This document shows, in pieces, positions 42,578 to 51,057 of a stretch of DNA of 55,865 nucleotides. Within the stretch, counting starts at the first letter, position 1; the number at the start of each line of letters is the position of its first letter. The DNA comes from a virus. Location of the stretch: the IMG/VR virus record IMGVR_UViG_3300024520_000090, positions 1 through 55,865 of that record. One strand, written 5' to 3'. The notes under the pieces were generated by a model. That model worked only from the letters and a program-made list of their open reading frames with translations, did not search any database and had not been told where the DNA came from. A program made the translations under genes and the position numbers.

Positions 42578-45013
42578 CTATGGTGGTATTCTAGCGCCAC
42601 CAGCACCTCGAAGCGACTCGGCTATCTGGACCCCAACGAATTCCCACTTTCCTACGCCGCGAATGCGGAACTTAAAGACTTCGGCAGAAGGCACGTAGAC
42701 AGCGGCTCGTGTCCAATAAGGGCGCTTTTTCTGCCACAGATCATCCGAGCCTAGAGCGGTCTCTGACCAGAAGTCTGGGACGTCGTCCCCTGCATACCGA
42801 GTCGCTGTAGTCGTCTCGATAACTGTATTACGCCAGTCCCGCATGACCTCAATAGTCAGCGTGAGATTAGCCGTTTCTCGCAACCACAGATAGAGAACCT
42901 GCCCCGTCTTGCGCTCTTTTGACGTTGCGGCAGTAAGCCACGCTGTCTCGACGACCGCTTCTCTTGAAGCGATTGCTACTGGTCCATACGTGACTGCCTC
43001 GTGGTCAAGTACCCAAACACCGTTGGTGTTACCCACCTTACCAGAAGCCACCATATAGTCACGGTGGTCCCGCGTAACGCACACATCAGTGGCTCCCACG
43101 TCCGTGCGAGTGCGCCACCCAACGCCATCGTAGATAAAACAGCGGTTATTAGAAATACCGCCGTCAAATGAAACCCAGCACCTATACTCACCTGTTTTGT
43201 TGTCTACCGCAGCGCAGGCCTGACGTCTTCTACTTTGAGTCACTCGATCGACAAACGTGTCCACATCCGTAGAGATGAGAGTGACCCCTCTACTATAGTC
43301 ATCCACCCCGCTGAAGGCATAAAAGCCATCTGTACCTAACCAGACGACCACGCCGGTTTTTAACGTTCGTACTGAATTGGGTGCGGTGCAGCCTACTTCA
43401 GAACTAATGGTAACAGAAGTAAAGCCCGTGCCATCCGTGTTCGGAGTAACAAGGTATGTGGACCCCTCAGTGAAGACAAGTAGACCCTGCGGAATATGCC
43501 ATAGACCTGTAATCTCAGCCCCTCTGGGATCAGGGTACATCTCCTGGCCGCGCAAAAAGGTGCCCCAGAGACCTGGGACTGATGGATGCAGTAGTCCAGG
43601 CGCATCTTTGGTGTTGGCAGCCCAGAGGCGCCCAAATGCCACACGACAGAGCTTGAACACAGGTACTGGGGCTACATCGGGGGCTTCTTGCGTAAGCCAG
43701 GGATCAGGGATGTTATCCGGGTACGTGTCTACGACATTATCCGGGAGTGTAATCGGGGGTGCCTGGGCTCCCATGGCGCTTAGTGGCAGCGCAAAGTACT
43801 TGGCCGTGCCAGAGTGCTTGAGGTCCTGTGTTCGGTAAAGAATACGCCCTATGGTGCGTCTTGGTCCCCGGTCCAAACCAGACCAGGCAATCTGTTTCCG
43901 AGCCCTGTCCGCTTGAGCCACATAGGACTGGCCCTTGAATGAATAAGGAGGGGCTGCACCAGGAGGGAACAAACCGGTCCCTAATTTATCCGTTATGACG
44001 AAGTCCGTAGCATACTGCTGCTCAAACGTGACTTCATTGCTCTCACCAGAGAGCGGGGAGAGGTTACCCCACTGATCGACAAACTGAGCCCGACAACGCC
44101 ATGCACCAGGCTCTAACCAACCACCAACAGTAAAGGCCCCTGCTGCCACTGGGTCAATAGGTCTGCGTGAGTCGTTATACCGGACTGGGCCCTCAGGCGT
44201 AGGGTCCCCTCCTCTCCCTCCTGGTATGTCAACCGGGTTGACGATTGTGCCTGCACCGGCAAAGTTGGTTGGGTTCCTAGTGAGGCCTAACCGGCCATGG
44301 CCAAACGAGGCGACCATACCTGTCGGGCGCCCTTGTAAAGCGTCCCGAGCATAATCGGCGTCATTTGTGCCTGACTTGCGTCGAAAAGTAGGTTTACCCG
44401 AAGTTGTCTCATCTGCGCTAGGGATCACATCGGTCACCCCAGCATAGTCAGGGATGTCTAAGGAGTTGCTAGGCCCATGTCCCACAGGCGCACCAGGAGC
44501 CTCAGTATAACCCAGAGGAGCAATAGTCGTACCATCATAGAAGTAGGCTCGGGCGTTCTGGGGGACAATAACAATACCATTCTGAGTTGCCTCGAACTGG
44601 GTGGGAAAGTCGGGACGCTTTGAATTGAGGATCTCCGCAGTCTCCGTTGCCGCTGAGAACCCAATTAGCTTGCTCCAACGCCTGTTCCAGCCTTCAAACT
44701 CCCATATCTCTGCCCCCGTGTGTACGAGCAGAATGTCCCGTGGGCCGCCTTGGCCCAAGGTTGCATGAAAAACCCCATGCGTGTCCCCGTACTGGGGCAC
44801 AGTGACATCGGCCTCGGTTGCACTCGCAGGTGCTCCTCCCGTGGCATAATCCGGCAGTAAAGGTAGGGGCCCTTCGACAGAGCGTAGGGTCCCCTCCTCT
44901 GTAGGACACAAGTTACTAACTCGTGCCCCCATGTCGTCGGGTAAGAATAAGTTACCGCTCGCGATCCGAATCGCAAGGGGACCTACTTCCACCCTGGTTC
45001 GGTCGTCTGCCAC
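42578..45013 (-). CDS. Tail nozzle protein (gp12/P22 gp10-type beta-propeller)
   Basis: This 811-residue protein is made of repeated beta-blade units, for example GLLVFTEGSTYLVT, TDGFYAFSG and NNRCFIYDGVG. These lengths and patterns match podovirus tail-tube nozzle or DNA-stabilisation proteins. It follows the head-tail adaptor by one small gene, the usual order. It closes the tail until ejection and may contact the receptor apparatus. It is somewhat longer than T7 gp12 (about 790). Confidence 0.75.
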   Translation of the reverse strand: MADDRTRVEVGPLAIRIASGNLFLPDDMGARVSNLCPTEEGTLRSVEGPLPLLPDYATGGAPASATEADVTVPQYGDTHGVFHATLGQGGPRDILLVHTGAEIWEFEGWNRRWSKLIGFSAATETAEILNSKRPDFPTQFEATQNGIVIVPQNARAYFYDGTTIAPLGYTEAPGAPVGHGPSNSLDIPDYAGVTDVIPSADETTSGKPTFRRKSGTNDADYARDALQGRPTGMVASFGHGRLGLTRNPTNFAGAGTIVNPVDIPGGRGGDPTPEGPVRYNDSRRPIDPVAAGAFTVGGWLEPGAWRCRAQFVDQWGNLSPLSGESNEVTFEQQYATDFVITDKLGTGLFPPGAAPPYSFKGQSYVAQADRARKQIAWSGLDRGPRRTIGRILYRTQDLKHSGTAKYFALPLSAMGAQAPPITLPDNVVDTYPDNIPDPWLTQEAPDVAPVPVFKLCRVAFGRLWAANTKDAPGLLHPSVPGLWGTFLRGQEMYPDPRGAEITGLWHIPQGLLVFTEGSTYLVTPNTDGTGFTSVTISSEVGCTAPNSVRTLKTGVVVWLGTDGFYAFSGVDDYSRGVTLISTDVDTFVDRVTQSRRRQACAAVDNKTGEYRCWVSFDGGISNNRCFIYDGVGWRTRTDVGATDVCVTRDHRDYMVASGKVGNTNGVWVLDHEAVTYGPVAIASREAVVETAWLTAATSKERKTGQVLYLWLRETANLTLTIEVMRDWRNTVIETTTATRYAGDDVPDFWSETALGSDDLWQKKRPYWTRAAVYVPSAEVFKFRIRGVGKWEFVGVQIAESLRGAGGARIPP

Positions 45014-45246
45014 TAGCTCGCCTTACGTCGCCGGATCTTTGTAGTCTGGAAAGTGGGAGTAGCTATCAGGGTATACTGGTCAAGGTCCTCCGTCCCCTCA
45101 GTCACTCGTTCTGTCGCGTAACCGTACAGTTCTAGCTTCCCTTGCTTAGATCCGTTTGTCTGGACAACGACGCTAGTACACAGTGCCTGGTACTCTCGTC
45201 CATTTAGTTCTTTGTGGTAAACACCACCGCAAATTAACTCAGTCAT
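45013..45246 (-). CDS. Small tail-region protein (77 aa)
   Basis: The ATG at 45246 follows GGAGAAGAGAAG; an upstream in-frame codon at 45282 lies within the adaptor gene and is rejected. The product is beta-type and basic at its C-terminus (TTKIRRRKAS). It overlaps the nozzle gene by 1 base, so it is co-translated. Function unknown. Confidence 0.6.
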   Translation of the reverse strand: MTELICGGVYHKELNGREYQALCTSVVVQTNGSKQGKLELYGYATERVTEGTEDLDQYTLIATPTFQTTKIRRRKAS

Positions 45247-45260
45247 CTTCTCTTCTCCTG

Positions 45261-47057
45261 TTAAGTCTTCACTGTCCACCATCGACGTAACTGCCCCCGC
45301 TGATCCCAGCCAGAGCGCGCTCGTGAAAAGCGCCTCAATGTCGGGACCGCAGGTGGTCGTAGATCGCCATACCGCTTTGACAGTGTAAATAAATTCTCTT
45401 GATAGCGCGAACGCGATAGTTCAGCCATCTGAGGGTTACCCATGTTCTCGTAGAGAAACATCAGGGCCCTATGAATAATGAGGTCTACAGCCTCCGCATG
45501 GACTAACGGGGCATCCTGATCATCGACGAGCTTAGGGGGGCGCCGCACGCAGCGTACATCCACTTCATAACGATCATCAGGATAAGGATAAAACTGAATA
45601 GCTTGGTAACCATGGATTTCACGTAGGCGTCGGTGGTAATCTGGGAGTATACGCCCATTATCGATAAAGATACCCGAATTAAATTCATCAATACGGTACT
45701 CGGCCAATAGGAAGAATGCCTTGGGGAGGTCCAGCTTTACTAAGCCAGCTACCGCAGCACCCCCATCTTGGGTCCCTACCCCTGTTGGGCCAATCGAGGT
45801 GGCTAAGGCAGCGTAGTTATTAAAGTCCTCCGCTACACGGCGCCGATAAATACGCACCCACCAGCCACTCTCGCGCCAATTCTTCCTACGCCAGAGAGTA
45901 GCTGCCGGGCCACCACCATCATCAAACCGTTGAGCACCAAGAGCTTGAAACCCCTGCATGTACTCAATATTCGGAAGAGTAAGTCTGATCGCAGGAGAAG
46001 GAGTAAAGACCGGCCCTTCCCCTTCAATCGCGTTTAATGTGGTTACCTGGGCCGATACAGGGGATGGAGACGACTCCCATAGAGGCTCTCTGAAACGACT
46101 TTGGGAGGCATCGATAGGCTGAGCAGGGTCTGTAAAAAACCCTGGGAACCCACCCTCAGGTTGTACATTCTCCCACTGATCTGCGTAACCCAAGTGGTAA
46201 CCCATCGTGGGGTTACGGAGCATAATATCCCGCTTACCCCAGCAATAAGTAATCACATATTCAAACGTACCTGCGGGCTCAGGTCCCAGCCACTTATGCC
46301 CTGGCTCCAATGCGGGATAACCTGCATCTGGGGGGACTGCCGGTCCAGGTAACTGGAAGTGCTCTCGCCTAAAGATGGTTCGGGGTAACCCATGCGCTGC
46401 TACTCTGGGGGTGTCAGCAAACGAGTACGTTTCGGCATCTTCCTGTCCTATCACATCTAGAGGCCAGTTCCTGTTCTGGTGCCACAGCCGCATTGAGCGC
46501 ACTTGCACAACGTCATCAGGAAGGTAATACTTCGCGGTGTAGATTCGATATTTAAACGGCCCCGTACCAAACTTATGGTAAGGCCAAGGAGTAACTACCG
46601 TTAGGCGATAAACTTCGAGTTCACCTACCCCTAGTGAGTTCTTATACACGGCACGTATTATATTCCGATACGTCGTTATCTTTCCTGTAGACGGGTCAGG
46701 GACATCAATCTCAAGCGTCCGACCGTCCCAGGACCGATCTACCTGCCATACCAAAGCATCTGGAGTGCCAATAGGGAGGTCACGCTGAAACACCCAGGGG
46801 TTCTGTTCATTAGGAACCATCGGGGCCGTTTCATCAAAGACTGTCAGAGAGATCGTGTCATTGTCCAACGTAGGGACAGCATCAGGCTGGGTGGCAAACT
46901 TAACCCGGGACTCGAAAAACATAAAAGGGGCTTCAAGACAAACGTCGTTGTAAGCCCGGTTAATGAAGCCATCAAGGCGCGCAACTGCCTCAGCCGACTG
47001 AGTAGGTGCCCAGTCGGTCTGAGAGAAGAGTGCATTGCGTATATCTTTTAGATTCAC
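45261..47057 (-). CDS. Head-tail adaptor (tail tubular protein A-like), enlarged
   Basis: The N-terminus (LARLDGFINRAYNDV type helix, residues 25-45) and the C-terminus (HAEAVDLIIHRALMFLYENMGNPQ region, then a helix) match the ends of tail tubular protein A adaptors that join the portal to the tail. Those proteins are usually near 200 residues; this is 598. The extra 350-400 residues form a central beta-rich insertion that may decorate the neck. It follows the capsid group and precedes the nozzle, the expected order. Confidence 0.72.
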   Translation of the reverse strand: MNLKDIRNALFSQTDWAPTQSAEAVARLDGFINRAYNDVCLEAPFMFFESRVKFATQPDAVPTLDNDTISLTVFDETAPMVPNEQNPWVFQRDLPIGTPDALVWQVDRSWDGRTLEIDVPDPSTGKITTYRNIIRAVYKNSLGVGELEVYRLTVVTPWPYHKFGTGPFKYRIYTAKYYLPDDVVQVRSMRLWHQNRNWPLDVIGQEDAETYSFADTPRVAAHGLPRTIFRREHFQLPGPAVPPDAGYPALEPGHKWLGPEPAGTFEYVITYCWGKRDIMLRNPTMGYHLGYADQWENVQPEGGFPGFFTDPAQPIDASQSRFREPLWESSPSPVSAQVTTLNAIEGEGPVFTPSPAIRLTLPNIEYMQGFQALGAQRFDDGGGPAATLWRRKNWRESGWWVRIYRRRVAEDFNNYAALATSIGPTGVGTQDGGAAVAGLVKLDLPKAFFLLAEYRIDEFNSGIFIDNGRILPDYHRRLREIHGYQAIQFYPYPDDRYEVDVRCVRRPPKLVDDQDAPLVHAEAVDLIIHRALMFLYENMGNPQMAELSRSRYQENLFTLSKRYGDLRPPAVPTLRRFSRARSGWDQRGQLRRWWTVKT

Positions 47058-47094
47058 AGAACCCTCCCGTTAGGGTGATCCTACACCCAAAAGA

Positions 47095-47580
47095 CTATAC
47101 CAACGCGATACGCGCCTGTCCAATTGCACCGGCGTCGAGGACGCCCATGGTAAAACCACACGCTGGCTGGGTGGCAGTAGCGATAAGAGCCGCTCCACCT
47201 GCGCCACAGAGAAAAGGCTCTCCAGAGGCAATACCAGGACCTGGAACTCCCGTTGCCCCTTCTAAGATAAGACCTACCCCATTCTTGAGGATAAATCCCC
47301 ACGAGCCCTGCGCGATGGCATGTTGTGCCACGCCAATAATCAGGACGGGGTTTTGCGCGAGAGGTGTCGTCTGCACGACGTCGAACCCGGCTAAGGAAAC
47401 GAACTCTCCTATCGCAAGGGGGGCCCCAGCCGCAGGATCTACTCGGACGTAGACCCATTGTTGCTCGCCTGTCCCACCAGTTACACTAGCAGGTACAGTA
47501 TGAATAAATCCGAGAGGTGCTTGTTGATCCGTCGTTACCGTAGTAACGCTGATCCCCATTGCTGTTCCTGGTCCAGACAT
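47095..47580 (-). CDS. Putative capsid decoration protein (161 aa)
   Basis: Immediately downstream of the major capsid gene. Gly/Ala/Val-rich beta protein, size and composition close to small head decoration proteins (gpD-like). The PGIASGEPFLCGAGG segment is a loop between strands. Likely stabilises the capsid shell. No conclusive motif. Confidence 0.6.
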   Translation of the reverse strand: MSGPGTAMGISVTTVTTDQQAPLGFIHTVPASVTGGTGEQQWVYVRVDPAAGAPLAIGEFVSLAGFDVVQTTPLAQNPVLIIGVAQHAIAQGSWGFILKNGVGLILEGATGVPGPGIASGEPFLCGAGGAALIATATQPACGFTMGVLDAGAIGQARIALV

Positions 47581-47602
47581 GATAAATCTCCTTAAACCTT
47601 AA

Positions 47603-48673
47603 TTAGGGTGTTCCGCCGCCGACAACGACACCGTTGCAACGTAGCTGATTAGTGTTCATACCCATATTCAGGACGATCTCGTAACGGAAAACATCTTGCT
47701 CTGGGATACGGAAAGGACCACGAACGGCGAAGTCGCCTTTCGTCTCTTTCGATGCGTCATGACCCAGTGTGTATGTGTACCAAGAAGCGGACTTCATCAT
47801 GTAGATGACACCGCGACGGGCATTCGGGTCAGTAAAAGCGGCAGCCGTTGTATCAAGGGCATCTTCCAAGAAGAAGTCTGCATCGAGGAACTTGACGCCC
47901 TGGCGAATTTGAGCAGGAGCCTTGTCACCCTCAATCTTAACAACGCGCACTTGGTCGTCCAAGTCCTCGATATAGTTGAGGTAAGAGTTCTCGTCCCCGA
48001 GGAGTAGGTCAACCGGACCCATCGTCTTGCCCTGACGGGAAGCCGCATAGTAGACACGACGCATCTCGCTACGACCGTTAGTCGCAAACGAAGTGATATT
48101 ACCGAACTGGTTTGCCCAGCCAGCGGTACCAGGCTTAGGTAGGTTGAAGACCGTGTTAGTCTGTGCCGCAGGAGCCGCAAACTCAAGTGCTCCGGCTCGG
48201 GCTGTACCGTTCGGGTTATAGGTTGTGTCACCGTTAAGGGTGAGAAAACCGCCTACATCCAAACCATCGCCTACTGCGATCTGACGTGCGATGCGCTCGT
48301 GGAAGTCACCGAGAGCCAACTCGGGGTAATGCTGGATAATCCGAGCAAGGTCCATAGCACCATTCGCTTCCGCGAGGTCTTTACCAGGAACATCGAATGC
48401 ATAAATCAAGCGAGGAGCGAAGGTATTACCTCGCACCGCGTTCTGATTACGCCCACCGGCAATAACCTCTGACCCGGTAAGGATCTGGGTTACGGTACCG
48501 GGACCGTCTGTGACAACCGCGAACTCTCGAAAGGGTCCGGTGAGTACGTCACGATCAATGTTCCCTTTTGTTACGATCTTCTCCAGAATTGGATGCCATC
48601 GAGTAAAAAGTTCGGAATAACCTGGCATTAACTCCTGAAGAGCAGATGCGAGTACGTCAGGGCTAATAGCCAT
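47603..48673 (-). CDS. Major capsid protein
   Basis: The 356-residue product has the features of the HK97 fold: an N-terminal arm, an acidic helix (spine-like, DLARIIQHYPELALGDFHER), a central beta domain with LLLGDENSYLN, and a C-terminal beta stretch. A strong AGGAGG lies eight bases before ATG 48673, fitting the most abundant protein. It lies directly downstream of the scaffold and upstream of the decoration and adaptor genes. Confidence 0.85.
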   Translation of the reverse strand: MAISPDVLASALQELMPGYSELFTRWHPILEKIVTKGNIDRDVLTGPFREFAVVTDGPGTVTQILTGSEVIAGGRNQNAVRGNTFAPRLIYAFDVPGKDLAEANGAMDLARIIQHYPELALGDFHERIARQIAVGDGLDVGGFLTLNGDTTYNPNGTARAGALEFAAPAAQTNTVFNLPKPGTAGWANQFGNITSFATNGRSEMRRVYYAASRQGKTMGPVDLLLGDENSYLNYIEDLDDQVRVVKIEGDKAPAQIRQGVKFLDADFFLEDALDTTAAAFTDPNARRGVIYMMKSASWYTYTLGHDASKETKGDFAVRGPFRIPEQDVFRYEIVLNMGMNTNQLRCNGVVVGGGTP

Positions 48674-48678
48674 TTGAG

Positions 48679-49560
48679 TTACCTCCTACCACCGGAGTGG
48701 CGTTTGAATGCATTTTGGGCCGCATTAAGCCGCATATCGTCAAGGGTTTTTACTTGGTTCTTATCGCTCTGCTTTAACTGGTGAGGGACAGCCGGGGCTG
48801 AAGTTGCGCCAGAAGTAATCTTTGCTGCGGGTCGTGGCGACGGGACTGGTTTTGACGGAGCAGCTTGTTGAGCTAACTGTATAGCATATTTAGCCGGAAC
48901 GCCATCTTTTAGTGCTTTAGTCGCTGCCGCAATAATCTCGTCGGGTAGCCCTACGAGAGAAGGGACATAGTCAATTTCCCAGCCTTCTTTCAGGAGAGTA
49001 TCCATTTTCTCGACTGCCGCTGGTTCCTGAAACAAATGTCCGTGTGTCCGCTCAAACCAATCCGCGTACCGATTTGCTTCTTCTTCAATGGCTACGTTAA
49101 TCTCCTCTTTAAAGGCGGCATATTCAGTCTGCGCCGTTGTGGAGGACGTGGTTAACTCGTCGAATTTCTTTTGAAGAGACTCATGTTTAGTATTTAATTC
49201 CCCGTAGCGTGGATCGTCATGTCCATCGAGCAGGGCATTGTATATTTCTTTTACACGGTCAGCTTCAGCGGTGCTCTCCGAGACCTTGCTATCCACCCAG
49301 CTTTGGCGTTGGTCGTAGACCTTTTGCGCCCACGGTTGGACCATCTCTGGTAAATTCGAGACCTCTCCAGCCCAATTATCCCAACCGAAATCATCATAAG
49401 AGGGAAAAGTAGGAGTTTCAGGCGCATCCGCCACCTCCGAGGGGGAGGAAGAAGAGGCAGCACCGTCGTCTGCAACAGGAGAATCAGAGATGGAAGAAGC
49501 CTCAGAGGCCGAACTCTCGGCCTCGGCTGCTGCCCCCCCTTCCAAAGTTTCACCGTCCAT
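48679..49560 (-). CDS. Scaffolding protein
   Basis: The ATG at 49560 is five bases after GGGAGG; an ATG at 49563 is too close to it. The 293-residue product has a Ser/Ala/Glu-rich N-terminus, a helical coiled-coil centre and a basic C-terminus ending FKRHSGGRR, the layout of scaffolds that template the procapsid and bind the capsid through a basic tail. It overlaps the preceding 116-residue gene, whose C-terminus carries the same motif, and is directly upstream of the major capsid gene. Confidence 0.8.
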   Translation of the reverse strand: MDGETLEGGAAAEAESSASEASSISDSPVADDGAASSSSPSEVADAPETPTFPSYDDFGWDNWAGEVSNLPEMVQPWAQKVYDQRQSWVDSKVSESTAEADRVKEIYNALLDGHDDPRYGELNTKHESLQKKFDELTTSSTTAQTEYAAFKEEINVAIEEEANRYADWFERTHGHLFQEPAAVEKMDTLLKEGWEIDYVPSLVGLPDEIIAAATKALKDGVPAKYAIQLAQQAAPSKPVPSPRPAAKITSGATSAPAVPHQLKQSDKNQVKTLDDMRLNAAQNAFKRHSGGRR

Positions 49561-49900
49561 CATGTCCTCCCTTGTGCTTGTCTAAGGCCTTCTTTGAGGC
49601 ATCGACCCGAAGGGCCACAATATCAAGCTTTGGGGGTTTATGTTTAGGCACCATCTCGGGCATCGGTGGAAGCTCGATCTCGACTTCCCCTTCCTCACCC
49701 ATCTCCGGCCCCCTATCTTCGGGCATTTCCATTTCCTCAGCGGCCTCCTCGCAAGGGGACTCGGTGGGAGCCTCGGAGGAGGCTAACTCGAAACCGTGTG
49801 AGGCGAGCATCTGTAAAAGCTCGGCTCCGCTTCCGGCTTCATTGGCGATATAATCAGCCATTTCCTCGGTAGTATACGACTCTTTATCTTCGTAGGGCAT
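49550..49900 (-). CDS. Scaffold-like accessory protein (116 aa)
   Basis: Acidic middle (EEAAEEMEMPEDRG) and a basic C-terminus whose last segment, LRVDASKKALDKHKGG, aligns with MRLNAAQNAFKRHSGG at the end of the scaffold. It overlaps the scaffold gene by 11 bp. This may be a minor scaffold or capsid-assembly cofactor using the same capsid-binding tail. No other family link. Confidence 0.55.
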   Translation of the reverse strand: MPYEDKESYTTEEMADYIANEAGSGAELLQMLASHGFELASSEAPTESPCEEAAEEMEMPEDRGPEMGEEGEVEIELPPMPEMVPKHKPPKLDIVALRVDASKKALDKHKGGHDGR

Positions 49901-49917
49901 ACGAGGTCTCCAATATT

Positions 49918-49946
49918 CATTTACTAAAAAATAAACGCAACGTCAA
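49918..49946 (-). promoter_or_regulatory. Weak promoter candidate before the capsid genes
   Basis: In the 42-bp gap a TTGACG (5 of 6 for -35, 49941-49946) is followed after 17 bp by TAAATG (3 of 6 for -10). An AT-rich spacer separates them. The -10 match is poor, so the call is tentative, but a promoter here would raise capsid and scaffold expression. Confidence 0.25.
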
Positions 49947-50311
49947 GGTGTTAGGGCATTTTTCATGTGGTCAGCATCTCTGAAGCCCTGACCTTTTGCT
50001 TTCTTATTCAGTTTTTCTCGTGCTTGATCCTTATGTTTTCGCCAAGCCCCACTGGATGCGCTTAAAATCTCAACGTCAGGGTTCTCTTTCTGGTAGGTAC
50101 GCCACTCCCGCTCACTGTGAAAGGTGCGTCCGATCTGTTTTACTTCAAGGGGCTTAGAAAAAGTGGGTCCTATCGTCCTAACTGGGCTAATAACCCTGAC
50201 TACCGGCTTGGAGCACTCCGAGCAAAGCATCTCGTCGGCGTCAGCGAGTAAGGCAAACACATCCTCGAAATAGCCACACCCCGCAGTACATCTGACATCG
50301 TAAATAGGCAC
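49943..50311 (-). CDS. FmdB-like zinc-ribbon protein (122 aa)
   Basis: Residues 1-45 follow the FmdB-type short zinc ribbon: MPIYDVRC, then TAGCGYFEDV and a second pair MLCSECSKP. A basic helical C-terminus follows. Such proteins are frequent in phage head gene clusters with unknown function; metal binding is likely. It lies between two head-region genes, sharing one base with the previous stop. Confidence 0.75.
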   Translation of the reverse strand: MPIYDVRCTAGCGYFEDVFALLADADEMLCSECSKPVVRVISPVRTIGPTFSKPLEVKQIGRTFHSEREWRTYQKENPDVEILSASSGAWRKHKDQAREKLNKKAKGQGFRDADHMKNALTP

Positions 50312-51042
50312 TAGGGCTGTGCCTCTTCTTCGGCAAGAAGCCGCTTGGCTAGCTCGTATAGCTTCGACAGACCTCCCGATACATCCCCAGACTGCTCCCT
50401 ACCTATAGCGGCTTCTTCGCGCTCGGCCTGTCGTCCAGCTTCTTCCTCTTGTCGAGCAGCATCCTCATCCACCAATGTCTGCTCTGCATCTAGTTCGCTC
50501 TGCTCAGCTAAAGCTTCTTGGGGGAGGCTCTCTTCAAAACCCTCACGTAGTTGCCCAAGGTGCTCTTCGTCAGCGATATAGGTAGGCATTGTGCCCTCTA
50601 ACGATGCCATGGCAGCGTCAGGCTCCTCGATCTCGGGGGTAGGCATCTCGATCTCAGGCGCTGCCTCGGGCATTTCGACTTCAGGTGCAGGTGAGCTAAG
50701 TCGCTCCATTTCTGCTGCATCTTCTGGCGTAGGTTCTGCGGAAGCTTCTGCGCCGAGCAAAGCGTCTTTGATCGCCCCGTGCATCTTACCCTCGGTGAGC
50801 ACCGTACCCACACCAGAGGGACCCCCGATAATTTGAATTGAACCATCGTCATACACCCGGTATGAGTACGGGTCGCCATCAGGGTTCATGTAGTTTGTGC
50901 CTGGGCCCTTCCCGTAATATTGGGCCATCTCGGGGGGCTCGTCCGTAGTAACCGTTTCTTTTTCCTCAACAACCTCTTCTTTCGGTTCGGTCTTAAAGGC
51001 ATTCTCAGCGACACTATCTCTCATTTCTTTTGCGGTAGCCAT
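50311..51042 (-). CDS. Acidic head-region protein (243 aa)
   Basis: Glu/Pro/Ala-rich, disordered-looking middle with repeats of PEIEMP type, between a short N-terminal segment and a helical C-terminus (EEAGRQAEREEAAIGREQSG). It sits between portal and zinc-ribbon genes. It may be a scaffold-like or portal-associated factor. No recognised domain. Confidence 0.6.
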   Translation of the reverse strand: MATAKEMRDSVAENAFKTEPKEEVVEEKETVTTDEPPEMAQYYGKGPGTNYMNPDGDPYSYRVYDDGSIQIIGGPSGVGTVLTEGKMHGAIKDALLGAEASAEPTPEDAAEMERLSSPAPEVEMPEAAPEIEMPTPEIEEPDAAMASLEGTMPTYIADEEHLGQLREGFEESLPQEALAEQSELDAEQTLVDEDAARQEEEAGRQAEREEAAIGREQSGDVSGGLSKLYELAKRLLAEEEAQP

Positions 51043-51057
51043 CGGGACTTCTCCAGC

